Below are positions 1 through 6,375 of a stretch of DNA of 7,875 nucleotides, piece by piece. Made by a program: the position numbers and the translations under genes. Origin of the DNA: Nitrospirae bacterium RIFCSPHIGHO2_01_FULL_66_17. GTDB taxonomy: Bacteria; Nitrospirota; Nitrospiria; 2-01-FULL-66-17. The notes below the pieces were generated by a model. It saw nothing but the letters and a program-made list of their open reading frames with translations. It ran no database searches and had not been told where the DNA came from. Where the stretch lies: assembly GCA_001803875.1 (NCBI GenBank), contig MHEO01000080.1:1-7875 (forward strand), in the 5' to 3' direction. Position 1 is the first letter of the stretch. Each line of letters opens with the position of its first letter.

Positions 1-1
1 C

Positions 2-505
2 GCCGGCTCGACGGCGGGACGCTGGACGTGGCATCTGATCGGGCGTCTGCAGACCAACAAGGTGCGCGCCGCGGTCGGTCGGTTCGCGGTGATCCATTCC
101 GTGGACACCCTGCGACTCGGCGAGGCCATCGACGACGCCGCGTCGGCCGCGGGAATCGTGCAACGCGTCCTGGTCCAGGTCAACCTCGGGGACGAACCGC
201 AGAAGGGCGGGGTCGCGGCGTCCGGGCTGCGGACGCTCCTCGCCGACCTGCTGCGGTGTCCGCACGCGCGCGTCGACGGCCTCATGACGATCCCGCCCGC
301 CGCCTCGGATCCGGAACAGGTGAGGCCGCACTTCCGCGAACTCCGGCGCCTGGGTGGGGAGATGGCGCGCACGGTGCCGGGCGTGACGCTCGCCGACTAC
401 TCGATGGGAATGAGCGGGGACTTCGAGGCGGCGGTCGAGGAGGGCGCGACCATGGTGCGCGTGGGCAACGCGATCTTCGGCCCGAGAGAGCGCGCGGCCG
501 GGTGA
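2..505 (+). CDS. yggS: YggS/PROSC-family PLP homeostasis protein, C-terminal part (5' truncated)
   Basis: This is a cytosolic, alanine-racemase-fold protein that binds pyridoxal 5'-phosphate and controls PLP and amino-acid homeostasis; the family has no proven enzymatic activity. The window holds the last 167 residues, and the reading frame is open from base 2. Visible hallmarks are WHLIGRLQTNK at the very start (residues 10-20 of the fragment), SVD, VQVNLGDEPQKGG (58-70), GLMTIPP (93-99), and the C-terminal block SMGMSGDFEAAVEEGAT followed by VRVGNAIFG, which forms part of the phosphate-binding region. About 60 N-terminal residues, including the PLP-binding lysine, lie upstream of the window. 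The stop comes 45 bases before yggT, a common neighbour. The internal GTG at 62 is not the start, because family-specific sequence precedes it. Family assignment is very secure. Confidence 0.95.
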   Translation, partial: AGSTAGRWTWHLIGRLQTNKVRAAVGRFAVIHSVDTLRLGEAIDDAASAAGIVQRVLVQVNLGDEPQKGGVAASGLRTLLADLLRCPHARVDGLMTIPPAASDPEQVRPHFRELRRLGGEMARTVPGVTLADYSMGMSGDFEAAVEEGATMVRVGNAIFGPRERAAG

Positions 506-550
506 GCGGGCGTAGGGGAACGCGAGAGGCGTCCTGAGAGGAGATCGTGC

Positions 551-850
551 ATGTTTGTGGCGGGCAACTTCATCTCGGCGGTGGCGACCGTGCTCGACAT
601 GGCGCTCACCTTTTATATGTGGGTGTTGATCGTTCGGGCCCTGCTGTCGTGGGTCAATCCCGATCCGTATAACCCCATCGTGCAATTTCTCTACAAGGTG
701 ACCGAGCCCGTCCTCTCCCCGGTGAGACGGGCGATCGGGGGGTACCGCCTCGGCATCGATCTCTCCCCCCTGGTTGTGATTTTGGTCATTATTTTTCTCC
801 AGCAATTCCTGGTGGCGACGCTTCGAGAAGCCGCCAGGCAGATGCATTAG
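551..850 (+). CDS. yggT: YggT family integral membrane protein
   Basis: This is a 99-residue inner-membrane protein of the YggT family (YlmG in Gram-positive bacteria and plastids), usually found near yggS and divIVA or proC. Its molecular role is poorly defined; links to osmotic tolerance, division-site or nucleoid organisation have been proposed for the family. Two hydrophobic segments are visible, at about residues 8-32 and 70-91. Between them lies the family signature: RALLSWVNPDPYNP, then TEPVLSPVRRAI. The start is ATG 551, with AGGAG at 539-543 seven bases upstream. It lies between yggS and divIVA in the same orientation, so co-transcription is likely. Parts of the gene have more A/T at third positions than its neighbours, especially the second membrane segment around 770-810. 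Confidence 0.93.
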   Translation: MFVAGNFISAVATVLDMALTFYMWVLIVRALLSWVNPDPYNPIVQFLYKVTEPVLSPVRRAIGGYRLGIDLSPLVVILVIIFLQQFLVATLREAARQMH

Positions 851-887
851 CCGGGACAAGCCGCTTCACAGCGGGTGGCGGGATGGG

Positions 888-895
888 AAGGAGGG
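888..895 (+). promoter_or_regulatory. Ribosome binding site of divIVA
   Basis: AAGGAGGG lies six bases before ATG 902. It decides the start: an in-frame GTG at 875 would put this purine run inside the coding region and add nine residues unlike the family's N-terminus. Confidence 0.8.
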
Positions 896-901
896 AGCAG
901 C

Positions 902-1402
902 ATGAAGGTCACGCCGGTCGACATTCAGCAGATCGGGTTTCGCAGGGCGTTTCGGGGGTACGACCGACAGGAAGTCGATGCATTTTTGACCGGTCTGTCC
1001 GAAACCTTCGAGGAGATGAATAAGGAAAACCGGGAAGCGAAGGAGCGCATCGCGGCGCTGGAAACCTCGCTGGAGGAGCTCAAGCGGAAAGAGGATCTCC
1101 TCAATCAGACGCTCGTGTCGGCGGAGCGGATGGTCGACGACATGAAGCGGCAGGCCCAGCGTGAGGCGGAGCTTCGAGTGCGCGAGGCCGAAGTGGCCGC
1201 CGACAACCTGACGCGCAAGGCGCGGGAAGAACGGACGGCGATCGAGCAGGACGTGATCACCTGGCGACGGCGCCAGGTGGAGTTGGTGGAGCAGTTCCGG
1301 GGATTTCTCAGGGGGATCGAGAAGAGCCTCGATCTCGCCGTCGACCCCGCGCGCCGCGAGGAGGAGGCGACGGCCGGCCCCCGGCGGGGTTCCCCGTCAT
1401 GA
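902..1402 (+). CDS. divIVA: DivIVA domain-containing coiled-coil protein
   Basis: The 166-residue protein starts with the DivIVA N-terminal domain: TPVDIQQIGFRRAFRGYDRQ (4-23), then EVDAFL (24-29). In Bacillus DivIVA this region forms the membrane-binding head that recognises negative curvature at poles and septa. A long, charged, heptad-like region follows at about residues 32-145, consistent with a parallel coiled coil. The tail (150-166) is Arg/Glu/Pro/Gly-rich and probably disordered. A role as a polar or septal scaffold in division, growth or protein positioning is inferred; in Gram-negative phyla such proteins are little studied. The start is fixed by the strong Shine-Dalgarno sequence. 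It follows yggT by 51 bases, an arrangement also common in Gram-positive dcw-linked regions. Its stop lies 17 bases from the stop of the convergent minus-strand gene, and I saw no T-rich terminator between them. Confidence 0.9.
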   Translation: MKVTPVDIQQIGFRRAFRGYDRQEVDAFLTGLSETFEEMNKENREAKERIAALETSLEELKRKEDLLNQTLVSAERMVDDMKRQAQREAELRVREAEVAADNLTRKAREERTAIEQDVITWRRRQVELVEQFRGFLRGIEKSLDLAVDPARREEEATAGPRRGSPS

Positions 1403-1419
1403 CGCGCCGCGGTTTCGGG

Positions 1420-1710
1420 TCAGCGCGCGACCGGGTCCTGATAATCGACCCAGGGGTGGCGCTCCGCAAGGTAACGCGAGCCCTTGAAATTGACGCGCGA
1501 CCGAAGCTGGGCGAACCCCAGCCGCTGGAGACGCTCGATCAGGTCGGCCATGACCAGATGCACTTCAAAGTGGGTGCCGGTTTCGACGCGCAGCCCTTCG
1601 TAATGAAACCGACCGGACAGGCCCTGGTCGCTCCGGTGGATCTCGGCGTTGCGGTTGAACGATCGACGCTGGGGGTCGAAGCCCTCGACCTGGTGAATCT
1701 CCATTAGCAT
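1420..1710 (-). CDS. Small hypothetical protein (96 aa), function unknown
   Basis: I do not recognise a named family. The predicted protein has 96 residues, is soluble, and has no signal peptide or membrane segment. It is rich in Arg, His, Glu and aromatic residues. The first half, with FDPQRRSFNRNAEIHRSDQG (11-30) and FHYEGLRVETGTHFEVHLVM (35-54), reads like beta strands. A helix-like segment ADLIERLQRLGF (55-66) follows, and then RVNFKGSRYLAERHPWVDYQ (72-91). Evidence that it is real: codons read on this strand end almost entirely in G or C, AGGGAG precedes ATG 1710 by seven bases, and a TATAAT promoter lies about 80 bases upstream. The second ATG at 1704 is less well spaced from the ribosome binding site. 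It is convergent with divIVA and divergent from pgsA, so probably a single-gene transcript. The plus-strand frame across this region is a shadow. Confidence 0.8.
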   Translation of the reverse strand: MLMEIHQVEGFDPQRRSFNRNAEIHRSDQGLSGRFHYEGLRVETGTHFEVHLVMADLIERLQRLGFAQLRSRVNFKGSRYLAERHPWVDYQDPVAR

Positions 1711-1797
1711 TCGTCTGCTCCCTGGTGTCTGCTCTGTCGCACCCGTGGCCGTCCCCGCGGGGCCGAGCGTCGCGCGCGACCGCCGCACAGAGGTCGC

Positions 1798-1827
1798 ATT
1801 ATACCCAGTTCCAGAGAGGGCGTGCAA
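1798..1827 (-). promoter_or_regulatory. Candidate sigma70-type promoter for the minus-strand hypothetical gene
   Basis: Read on the minus strand, a perfect -10 box TATAAT occupies 1803-1798. A weak -35-like TTGCAC lies at 1827-1822, 18 bases away. Transcription would start near 1791, giving a leader of about 80 bases before ATG 1710. An exact TATAAT is rare in such GC-rich sequence, and it points at an otherwise orphan gene. The -35 match is poor, so an activator may be needed. The site overlaps the leader and ribosome binding site of pgsA on the other strand. Confidence 0.5.
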
Positions 1828-1835
1828 GGGGGAGG
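1826..1835 (+). promoter_or_regulatory. Ribosome binding site of pgsA
   Basis: The purine run AAGGGGGAGG lies four bases before GTG 1840 and seven before TTG 1843. It excludes the upstream in-frame GTG at 1822, which would lie before this run and has no usable spacing from the weaker AGAGAGGG. Confidence 0.6.
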
Positions 1836-1839
1836 CGGC

Positions 1840-2409
1840 GTGTTGACCGCGAGGTCTTGGGGCGGCGCGCTGAACGTTCCGAACCTCTTGACGCTGTCGC
1901 GCATCTTCCTCGTTCCGGTCTTCGTGGACCTGATCGTGTACGGCTATCCGCGCTGGGCGTTGATCGTGTTCCTCCTTGCAGGGCTCACCGACGCCTTGGA
2001 CGGGATAATCGCCCGGGTGATGAATCAACGGACGACCCTCGGCCGGTACCTGGATCCCCTGGCGGACAAACTGCTGCTGGTGACGGCGTTCGTGGCCCTG
2101 TCGGCCGTGGGGTCCATCCCGATCTGGGTCACGATCATCGTCGTCAGCCGCGACGTCATCATCAGCATCGGCACGCTGGTGGTCCACCTCCTGCGGGAGC
2201 GCGTCAACATCGCGCCCACCTGGGTGGGGAAAGCCACCATGGTGGCGCAACTGCTGTACGTGCTGGCCGTCCTTGTCGGGATGATCGCTCCGGTGCCTTC
2301 CACCGTGTTCGCCGTGGGGCTTGCGGTGATGCTGGTCCTAACGGTGGCCTCCGGTTTCCACTATGTCCTTCGGGGAATTCGTCTGTTGAGCGGCGACGGC
2401 GGCGCATGA
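1840..2409 (+). CDS. pgsA: CDP-alcohol phosphatidyltransferase, probably CDP-diacylglycerol-glycerol-3-phosphate 3-phosphatidyltransferase
   Basis: This is an integral membrane enzyme that probably transfers the phosphatidyl group from CDP-diacylglycerol to glycerol-3-phosphate. That makes phosphatidylglycerophosphate, the committed step to phosphatidylglycerol and cardiolipin. The complete family signature DxxDGxxARx8GxxxDxxxD is present: DALDGIIAR (51-59), Gly68, Asp72 and Asp76, giving all four metal-binding or catalytic aspartates. The N-terminus NVPNLLTLSRIFLVPVF and the later IAPTWVGKATMVAQ block are typical of PgsA rather than of phosphatidylserine or CDP-choline enzymes. Several hydrophobic helices span the rest. 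The length of 189 residues is normal. GTG 1840 and TTG 1843 are both possible starts; spacing slightly favours TTG and codon preference favours GTG. The stop overlaps the aroE start (ATGA), so the two are translationally coupled. No clear promoter was seen upstream. Confidence 0.87.
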   Translation: MLTARSWGGALNVPNLLTLSRIFLVPVFVDLIVYGYPRWALIVFLLAGLTDALDGIIARVMNQRTTLGRYLDPLADKLLLVTAFVALSAVGSIPIWVTIIVVSRDVIISIGTLVVHLLRERVNIAPTWVGKATMVAQLLYVLAVLVGMIAPVPSTVFAVGLAVMLVLTVASGFHYVLRGIRLLSGDGGA

Positions 2410-3278
2410 CGGCCCGGTTGCGCGGCAGTCCCGGGGGGCTTCAGGTGAGGGGCGCCACGCGCGTCGTGGGGCTCTTGGGCTACCCGGTTCGTCACAGCCG
2501 TTCGCCGGAGATGCACAACGCGGCGTTTGCGGCTCTTGGGCTCGACTTTTGTTACGTGCCCTTCGCCGTGCCGCCCGATGCGTTGAAGGCGGCGGTCCGC
2601 GGGCTGGCGGCGCTCGGGGTGGTGGGCGCCAACGTCACGATTCCGCATAAGGAGCTGGTGATCTCCTATGTCGACGAACTGTCGCCCGAGGCCCGCCTGA
2701 TCGGAGCGGTGAATACGATCCATCATCACCGCGGTCGCTTGATCGGTTACAACACGGACGCGACGGGGTTTCTGCGGGCGTTTCGCGAAGACACCGGCGT
2801 GGCCGTTCGGGGAGGGCGGTTCTTGGTGCTGGGCGCCGGCGGGGCCGCGAGGGCGGTGGTGGCCGCCCTGGCGCTCGGCGGGGCGCGCGGGGTGACGGTC
2901 GCGAATCGCTCGCTTCCCAAGGCCCGGAGGTTGGTCGCCCGATTCCGTCGCGCCTTCACCCGCCTCGACTGGTCGGCGGTGGCGCTGTCCGGGGAGCTGC
3001 CGTCGAGTCGATCCTTCCGCGGGGTGATCCAGGCGACCTCGGTCGGGATGGCGCCGGGCGATCCCTCGCCGCTGCCGGCGACGTGGCTCGGCGGCTCGGT
3101 GGCCGTGTACGACCTGGTCTACGGCGCGCCGACGGCGTTGCTGCGCGCGGCCAAGACGCGGGGTGTGCCCCACGCGGGAGGGCTGGGCATGCTGGTTCAC
3201 CAGGGGGCGCTCGCCTTTACCATTTGGACGGGACGCCGCGCGCCGGTCGACGTCATGCGGGCCGCGTTGCTCGCCTGA
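2406..3278 (+). CDS. aroE: Shikimate dehydrogenase (NADP+)
   Basis: This cytosolic enzyme of aromatic amino-acid biosynthesis reduces 3-dehydroshikimate to shikimate with NADPH. The 290-residue protein has all key features. The shikimate-binding SRS follows GYPVRH (25-33), and NVTIPHKE carries the catalytic lysine (Lys82). GAVNT supplies Asn103, and GYNTDATGF supplies the catalytic partner Asp118. The Rossmann glycine loop is GAGGAAR (143-149), and NRSLPKARR resembles the NADP-phosphate-recognition NRT motif. ATSVGM and the C-terminal GGLGMLVHQGALAF, with its conserved Gln, complete the fold. An extra tail of about 15 residues precedes the usual start near ATRVVGLLGYP; I kept ATG 2406 because it overlaps the pgsA stop. 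The gene ends the pgsA-aroE unit, 12 bases before a strong terminator hairpin. Its link to lipid synthesis is positional only. Confidence 0.95.
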   Translation: MTARLRGSPGGLQVRGATRVVGLLGYPVRHSRSPEMHNAAFAALGLDFCYVPFAVPPDALKAAVRGLAALGVVGANVTIPHKELVISYVDELSPEARLIGAVNTIHHHRGRLIGYNTDATGFLRAFREDTGVAVRGGRFLVLGAGGAARAVVAALALGGARGVTVANRSLPKARRLVARFRRAFTRLDWSAVALSGELPSSRSFRGVIQATSVGMAPGDPSPLPATWLGGSVAVYDLVYGAPTALLRAAKTRGVPHAGGLGMLVHQGALAFTIWTGRRAPVDVMRAALLA

Positions 3279-3290
3279 TCGCACGGCCCT

Positions 3291-3328
3291 GCGGCATCCC
3301 GCACCCCTGTTGCGGCGTGCCGTTTTTT
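3291..3328 (+). terminator. Rho-independent terminator after aroE
   Basis: The outer stem pairs 3291-3297 with 3317-3323 (GCGGCAT with GTGCCGT, containing two G-U pairs). After one C/C mismatch, the inner stem CCGCA (3299-3303) pairs with TGCGG (3311-3315) around a 7-base loop. Six Ts (3323-3328) follow directly. It starts 12 bases after the aroE stop, where a terminator is expected, and shares its last two T bases with the next promoter. Confidence 0.85.
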
Positions 3329-3355
3329 GACAAAGCCAGACCCCTCGACTACACT
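3327..3355 (+). promoter_or_regulatory. sigma70-type promoter of the pilB operon
   Basis: A perfect -35 box TTGACA (3327-3332), a 17-base spacer and the -10 box TACACT (3350-3355, four of six consensus bases) predict a transcript start near 3362. That is about 24 bases before ATG 3386. Position and spacing are ideal, and it directly follows the aroE terminator. Confidence 0.75.
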
Positions 3356-3385
3356 TTCGACCGGTTTTCGGACACGAATCGGACA

Positions 3386-5215
3386 ATGCCGGCACCCCCT
3401 CCCTCACCTCCATCGTCGGTCGCAAGCGAGAAGCTCGGACGCTTGCTGGTCGCGGCCCAGCTCCTGTCCGAGGACCAGCTCCAGCGTGGCATCATCGCCC
3501 AGAAAAAGACCGGCGGCCGGCTCGGCAGCATCCTTGTCCGGATGGGGTTCCTCGACGAGGGGAAGCTCCTCACCTTCCTCAGCCAGCAGTTCGGTCTTCC
3601 CTCGGTCGATCTGTCGCAAGTGAAGGTCGATCCCGCGCTGTTGAAGCTGATTCCAGCGGAGACCATCAAGAAATATCGCGTGCTGCCGATCAAACGCGCG
3701 GGAGCCGTGGTCACGCTGGCCATGGCGGACCCCAGCGACGTCTTCGCGCTGGACGACATCAAGTTCCTCACCGGCTACACGATCGAGCCCGTCGTGGCGA
3801 GCGAATCGGCGATCGTGGCCGCGATCCAGGCCGGTTACGGCCAACCGCAGGGGAGCGCCAAGCCGGAACGGGCGATGATGCTGGACGCCAAGGACTACAC
3901 CGTCGATGATATGGCCGAGAGCACGTTCTCGGAAGGCGACGAAGGGCCGACCGTCGATGTGGCGGACTTCGACCAGGTGGTCGGCGACGCCCTCGACAAC
4001 GTCGACGTGGTGGAGGAGCAGAAGGACGAGGGCGCCGACACCAACATCGAAGCGCCCATCATCAAGCTGGTCAACGGCCTCCTCATCAACGCGATCAAGG
4101 TCGGCGCGAGCGACATTCACATGGAGCCCTACGAGACCGTGTTTCGCGTTCGGTTCCGGGTGGACGGCGCGCTCAAAACGGTGATGAATCTCCCGCTCAA
4201 GATCCGCAACGCCGCGATCTCGCGGGTCAAGATCATGTCGAAGCTGGACATCGCGGAGCGCCGGCTTCCCCAGGACGGGCGCATCAAGCTGAAACTCGGC
4301 AAGAAACGGGACGTGGACTTCCGGGTGTCGGTCCTGCCCTGCCTGTTCGGGGAAAAGGTGGTCATGCGTATTTTGGACAAGAGCAATCTTCAGCTCGACC
4401 TGACCAAGATGGGGTTTGAGGTCGAGGCGCTCGAACACTTCATGAAGGCGATCAACAGCCCGTACGGCATGGTGTTGGTGACGGGGCCGACCGGGAGCGG
4501 GAAATCCACGACGCTGTACTCCGCGCTGCAACAGATCAACCAGCCGGACATCAACATCATGACCGCCGAGGACCCGGTGGAATACAACCTGATGGGAATC
4601 AATCAGGTGCAGATGAAGGATGACATCGGTCTCAATTTCGCGGCGGCCCTGCGATCTTTTCTCCGGCAGGACCCGGACGTGGTGATGGTCGGGGAAATCC
4701 GAGACTACGAGACCGCCGAAATCGCCGTGAAGGCCGCGCTCACCGGGCATCTCGTGTTGTCGACGCTCCACACCAACGACGCGCCCAGCACGATCAACCG
4801 CTTGCTGAACATGGGGATCGAACCGTTCATGGTCGCGTCGTCGGTCGTCCTCATTCTCGCTCAGCGGCTGGCTCGGCGGATCTGCTCGCAGTGCAAGGAA
4901 GAGGTCAAGGTGTCGCAGGAGACGCTGGTCACCGCGGGGTTTTCGCCCTCCGAGGCCGGGACGGTGAAGTGTTTTCACGGCAAGGGGTGCCAGACGTGCG
5001 GGACCACCGGCTACAAGGGCCGCGTTGCGCTCTACGAAGTGATGCCCGTCGGCGAAGAACTCCGGGAACTGGTCCTGCAAGGGGGATCGGCCGACGAGAT
5101 CAAGCGCAAGGCCGTCGAACTGGGGATGAAAACGTTGCGGATGAGCGGACTGCAAAAGGTCCGCGAAGGATTGACGACGGTGGAGGAAGTGGTCGGCACG
5201 ACGTTTGCCGACTGA
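3386..5215 (+). CDS. pilB: Type IV pilus assembly (extension) ATPase PilB
   Basis: This hexameric cytoplasmic ATPase powers pilin polymerisation through the PilC platform. The protein has 609 residues. A Pro-rich leader (1-12) is followed by two 24-residue repeats matching the c-di-GMP-binding MshEN pattern (16-39 and 45-68), the rest of the T2SSE N-terminal domain (to about 150), an acidic linker (170-219), and the ATPase core. The core has ASDIHMEPYE (241-250), Walker A GPTGSGKST (367-375), Asp box TAEDPVEY (393-400), Walker B DPDVVMVGEIRD (429-440, catalytic Glu437) and His box TGHLVLSTLHTN (453-464). The zinc tetracysteine motif is C500-x2-C503 and C535-x2-C538, with an extra Cys529. That motif marks PilB/GspE-type extension motors and is absent from PilT. 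ATG 3386 was chosen because the promoter lies just upstream; its ribosome binding site is weak (GGACA). GspE is the alternative, but pilT and pilC downstream argue for PilB. Confidence 0.93.
   Translation: MPAPPPSPPSSVASEKLGRLLVAAQLLSEDQLQRGIIAQKKTGGRLGSILVRMGFLDEGKLLTFLSQQFGLPSVDLSQVKVDPALLKLIPAETIKKYRVLPIKRAGAVVTLAMADPSDVFALDDIKFLTGYTIEPVVASESAIVAAIQAGYGQPQGSAKPERAMMLDAKDYTVDDMAESTFSEGDEGPTVDVADFDQVVGDALDNVDVVEEQKDEGADTNIEAPIIKLVNGLLINAIKVGASDIHMEPYETVFRVRFRVDGALKTVMNLPLKIRNAAISRVKIMSKLDIAERRLPQDGRIKLKLGKKRDVDFRVSVLPCLFGEKVVMRILDKSNLQLDLTKMGFEVEALEHFMKAINSPYGMVLVTGPTGSGKSTTLYSALQQINQPDINIMTAEDPVEYNLMGINQVQMKDDIGLNFAAALRSFLRQDPDVVMVGEIRDYETAEIAVKAALTGHLVLSTLHTNDAPSTINRLLNMGIEPFMVASSVVLILAQRLARRICSQCKEEVKVSQETLVTAGFSPSEAGTVKCFHGKGCQTCGTTGYKGRVALYEVMPVGEELRELVLQGGSADEIKRKAVELGMKTLRMSGLQKVREGLTTVEEVVGTTFAD
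5195..5208 (+). promoter_or_regulatory. Candidate sigma54 (RpoN) promoter for pilT-pilC
   Basis: GGCACG (5195-5200), four bases, then TTGC (5205-5208) matches every fixed core position of the sigma54 consensus, GG and GC dinucleotides spaced by ten bases. The flanking T (-26) and W after TTGC are not matched. Transcription would start near 5219, with the pilT ribosome binding site at 5238-5244 and ATG at 5254. It lies in the last codons of pilB. Pilus genes are known sigma54/PilR targets, and a PilS-like kinase gene is three genes downstream. Confidence 0.5.
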
Positions 5216-5253
5216 CGACCTTCCACGCCTACACGCCACGGAGGGCACGACCG

Positions 5254-6360
<1,107 letters not shown>

Positions 6361-6375
6361 CCGGGGGAGAAATCC

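Noticed and set aside
28..537. Plus-strand frame overlapping yggS
   Set aside because: Arg/Gly-rich shadow; the frame starting at base 2 carries all YggS motifs.
1386..1397. CGGGGTTCCCCG palindrome as a terminator for divIVA
   Set aside because: It lies inside the divIVA coding region, has almost no loop and no following T-tract on either strand.
1399..1707. Plus-strand 102-codon open frame overlapping the divIVA stop
   Set aside because: It lies opposite the minus-strand 96-residue gene, which has the better ribosome binding site, promoter and third-position G/C pattern. The plus-strand translation resembles no protein.
1711..2250. N-terminal extension of the minus-strand gene up to 276 codons
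   Set aside because: The added part runs antisense through pgsA and is low-complexity Arg/His/Asp sequence typical of a GC-rich shadow frame. The true start has a ribosome binding site at 1710.
3083..3385. Extension of PilB about 100 codons upstream
   Set aside because: It would overlap aroE in another frame and cross the terminator and promoter. PilB-like sequence begins only after ATG 3386.
5170..5198. TTGACG near the end of pilB as a sigma70 promoter for pilT
   Set aside because: No acceptable -10 box at 16-18 bases; the nearby sigma54 match fits much better.
3404..5248. Long minus-strand open frame of 614 codons opposite pilB
   Set aside because: Shadow of pilB: His/Arg/Asp-rich translation with no domain signal. 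Likewise 5032-6648 opposite pilT and 6703-7344 opposite pilC.
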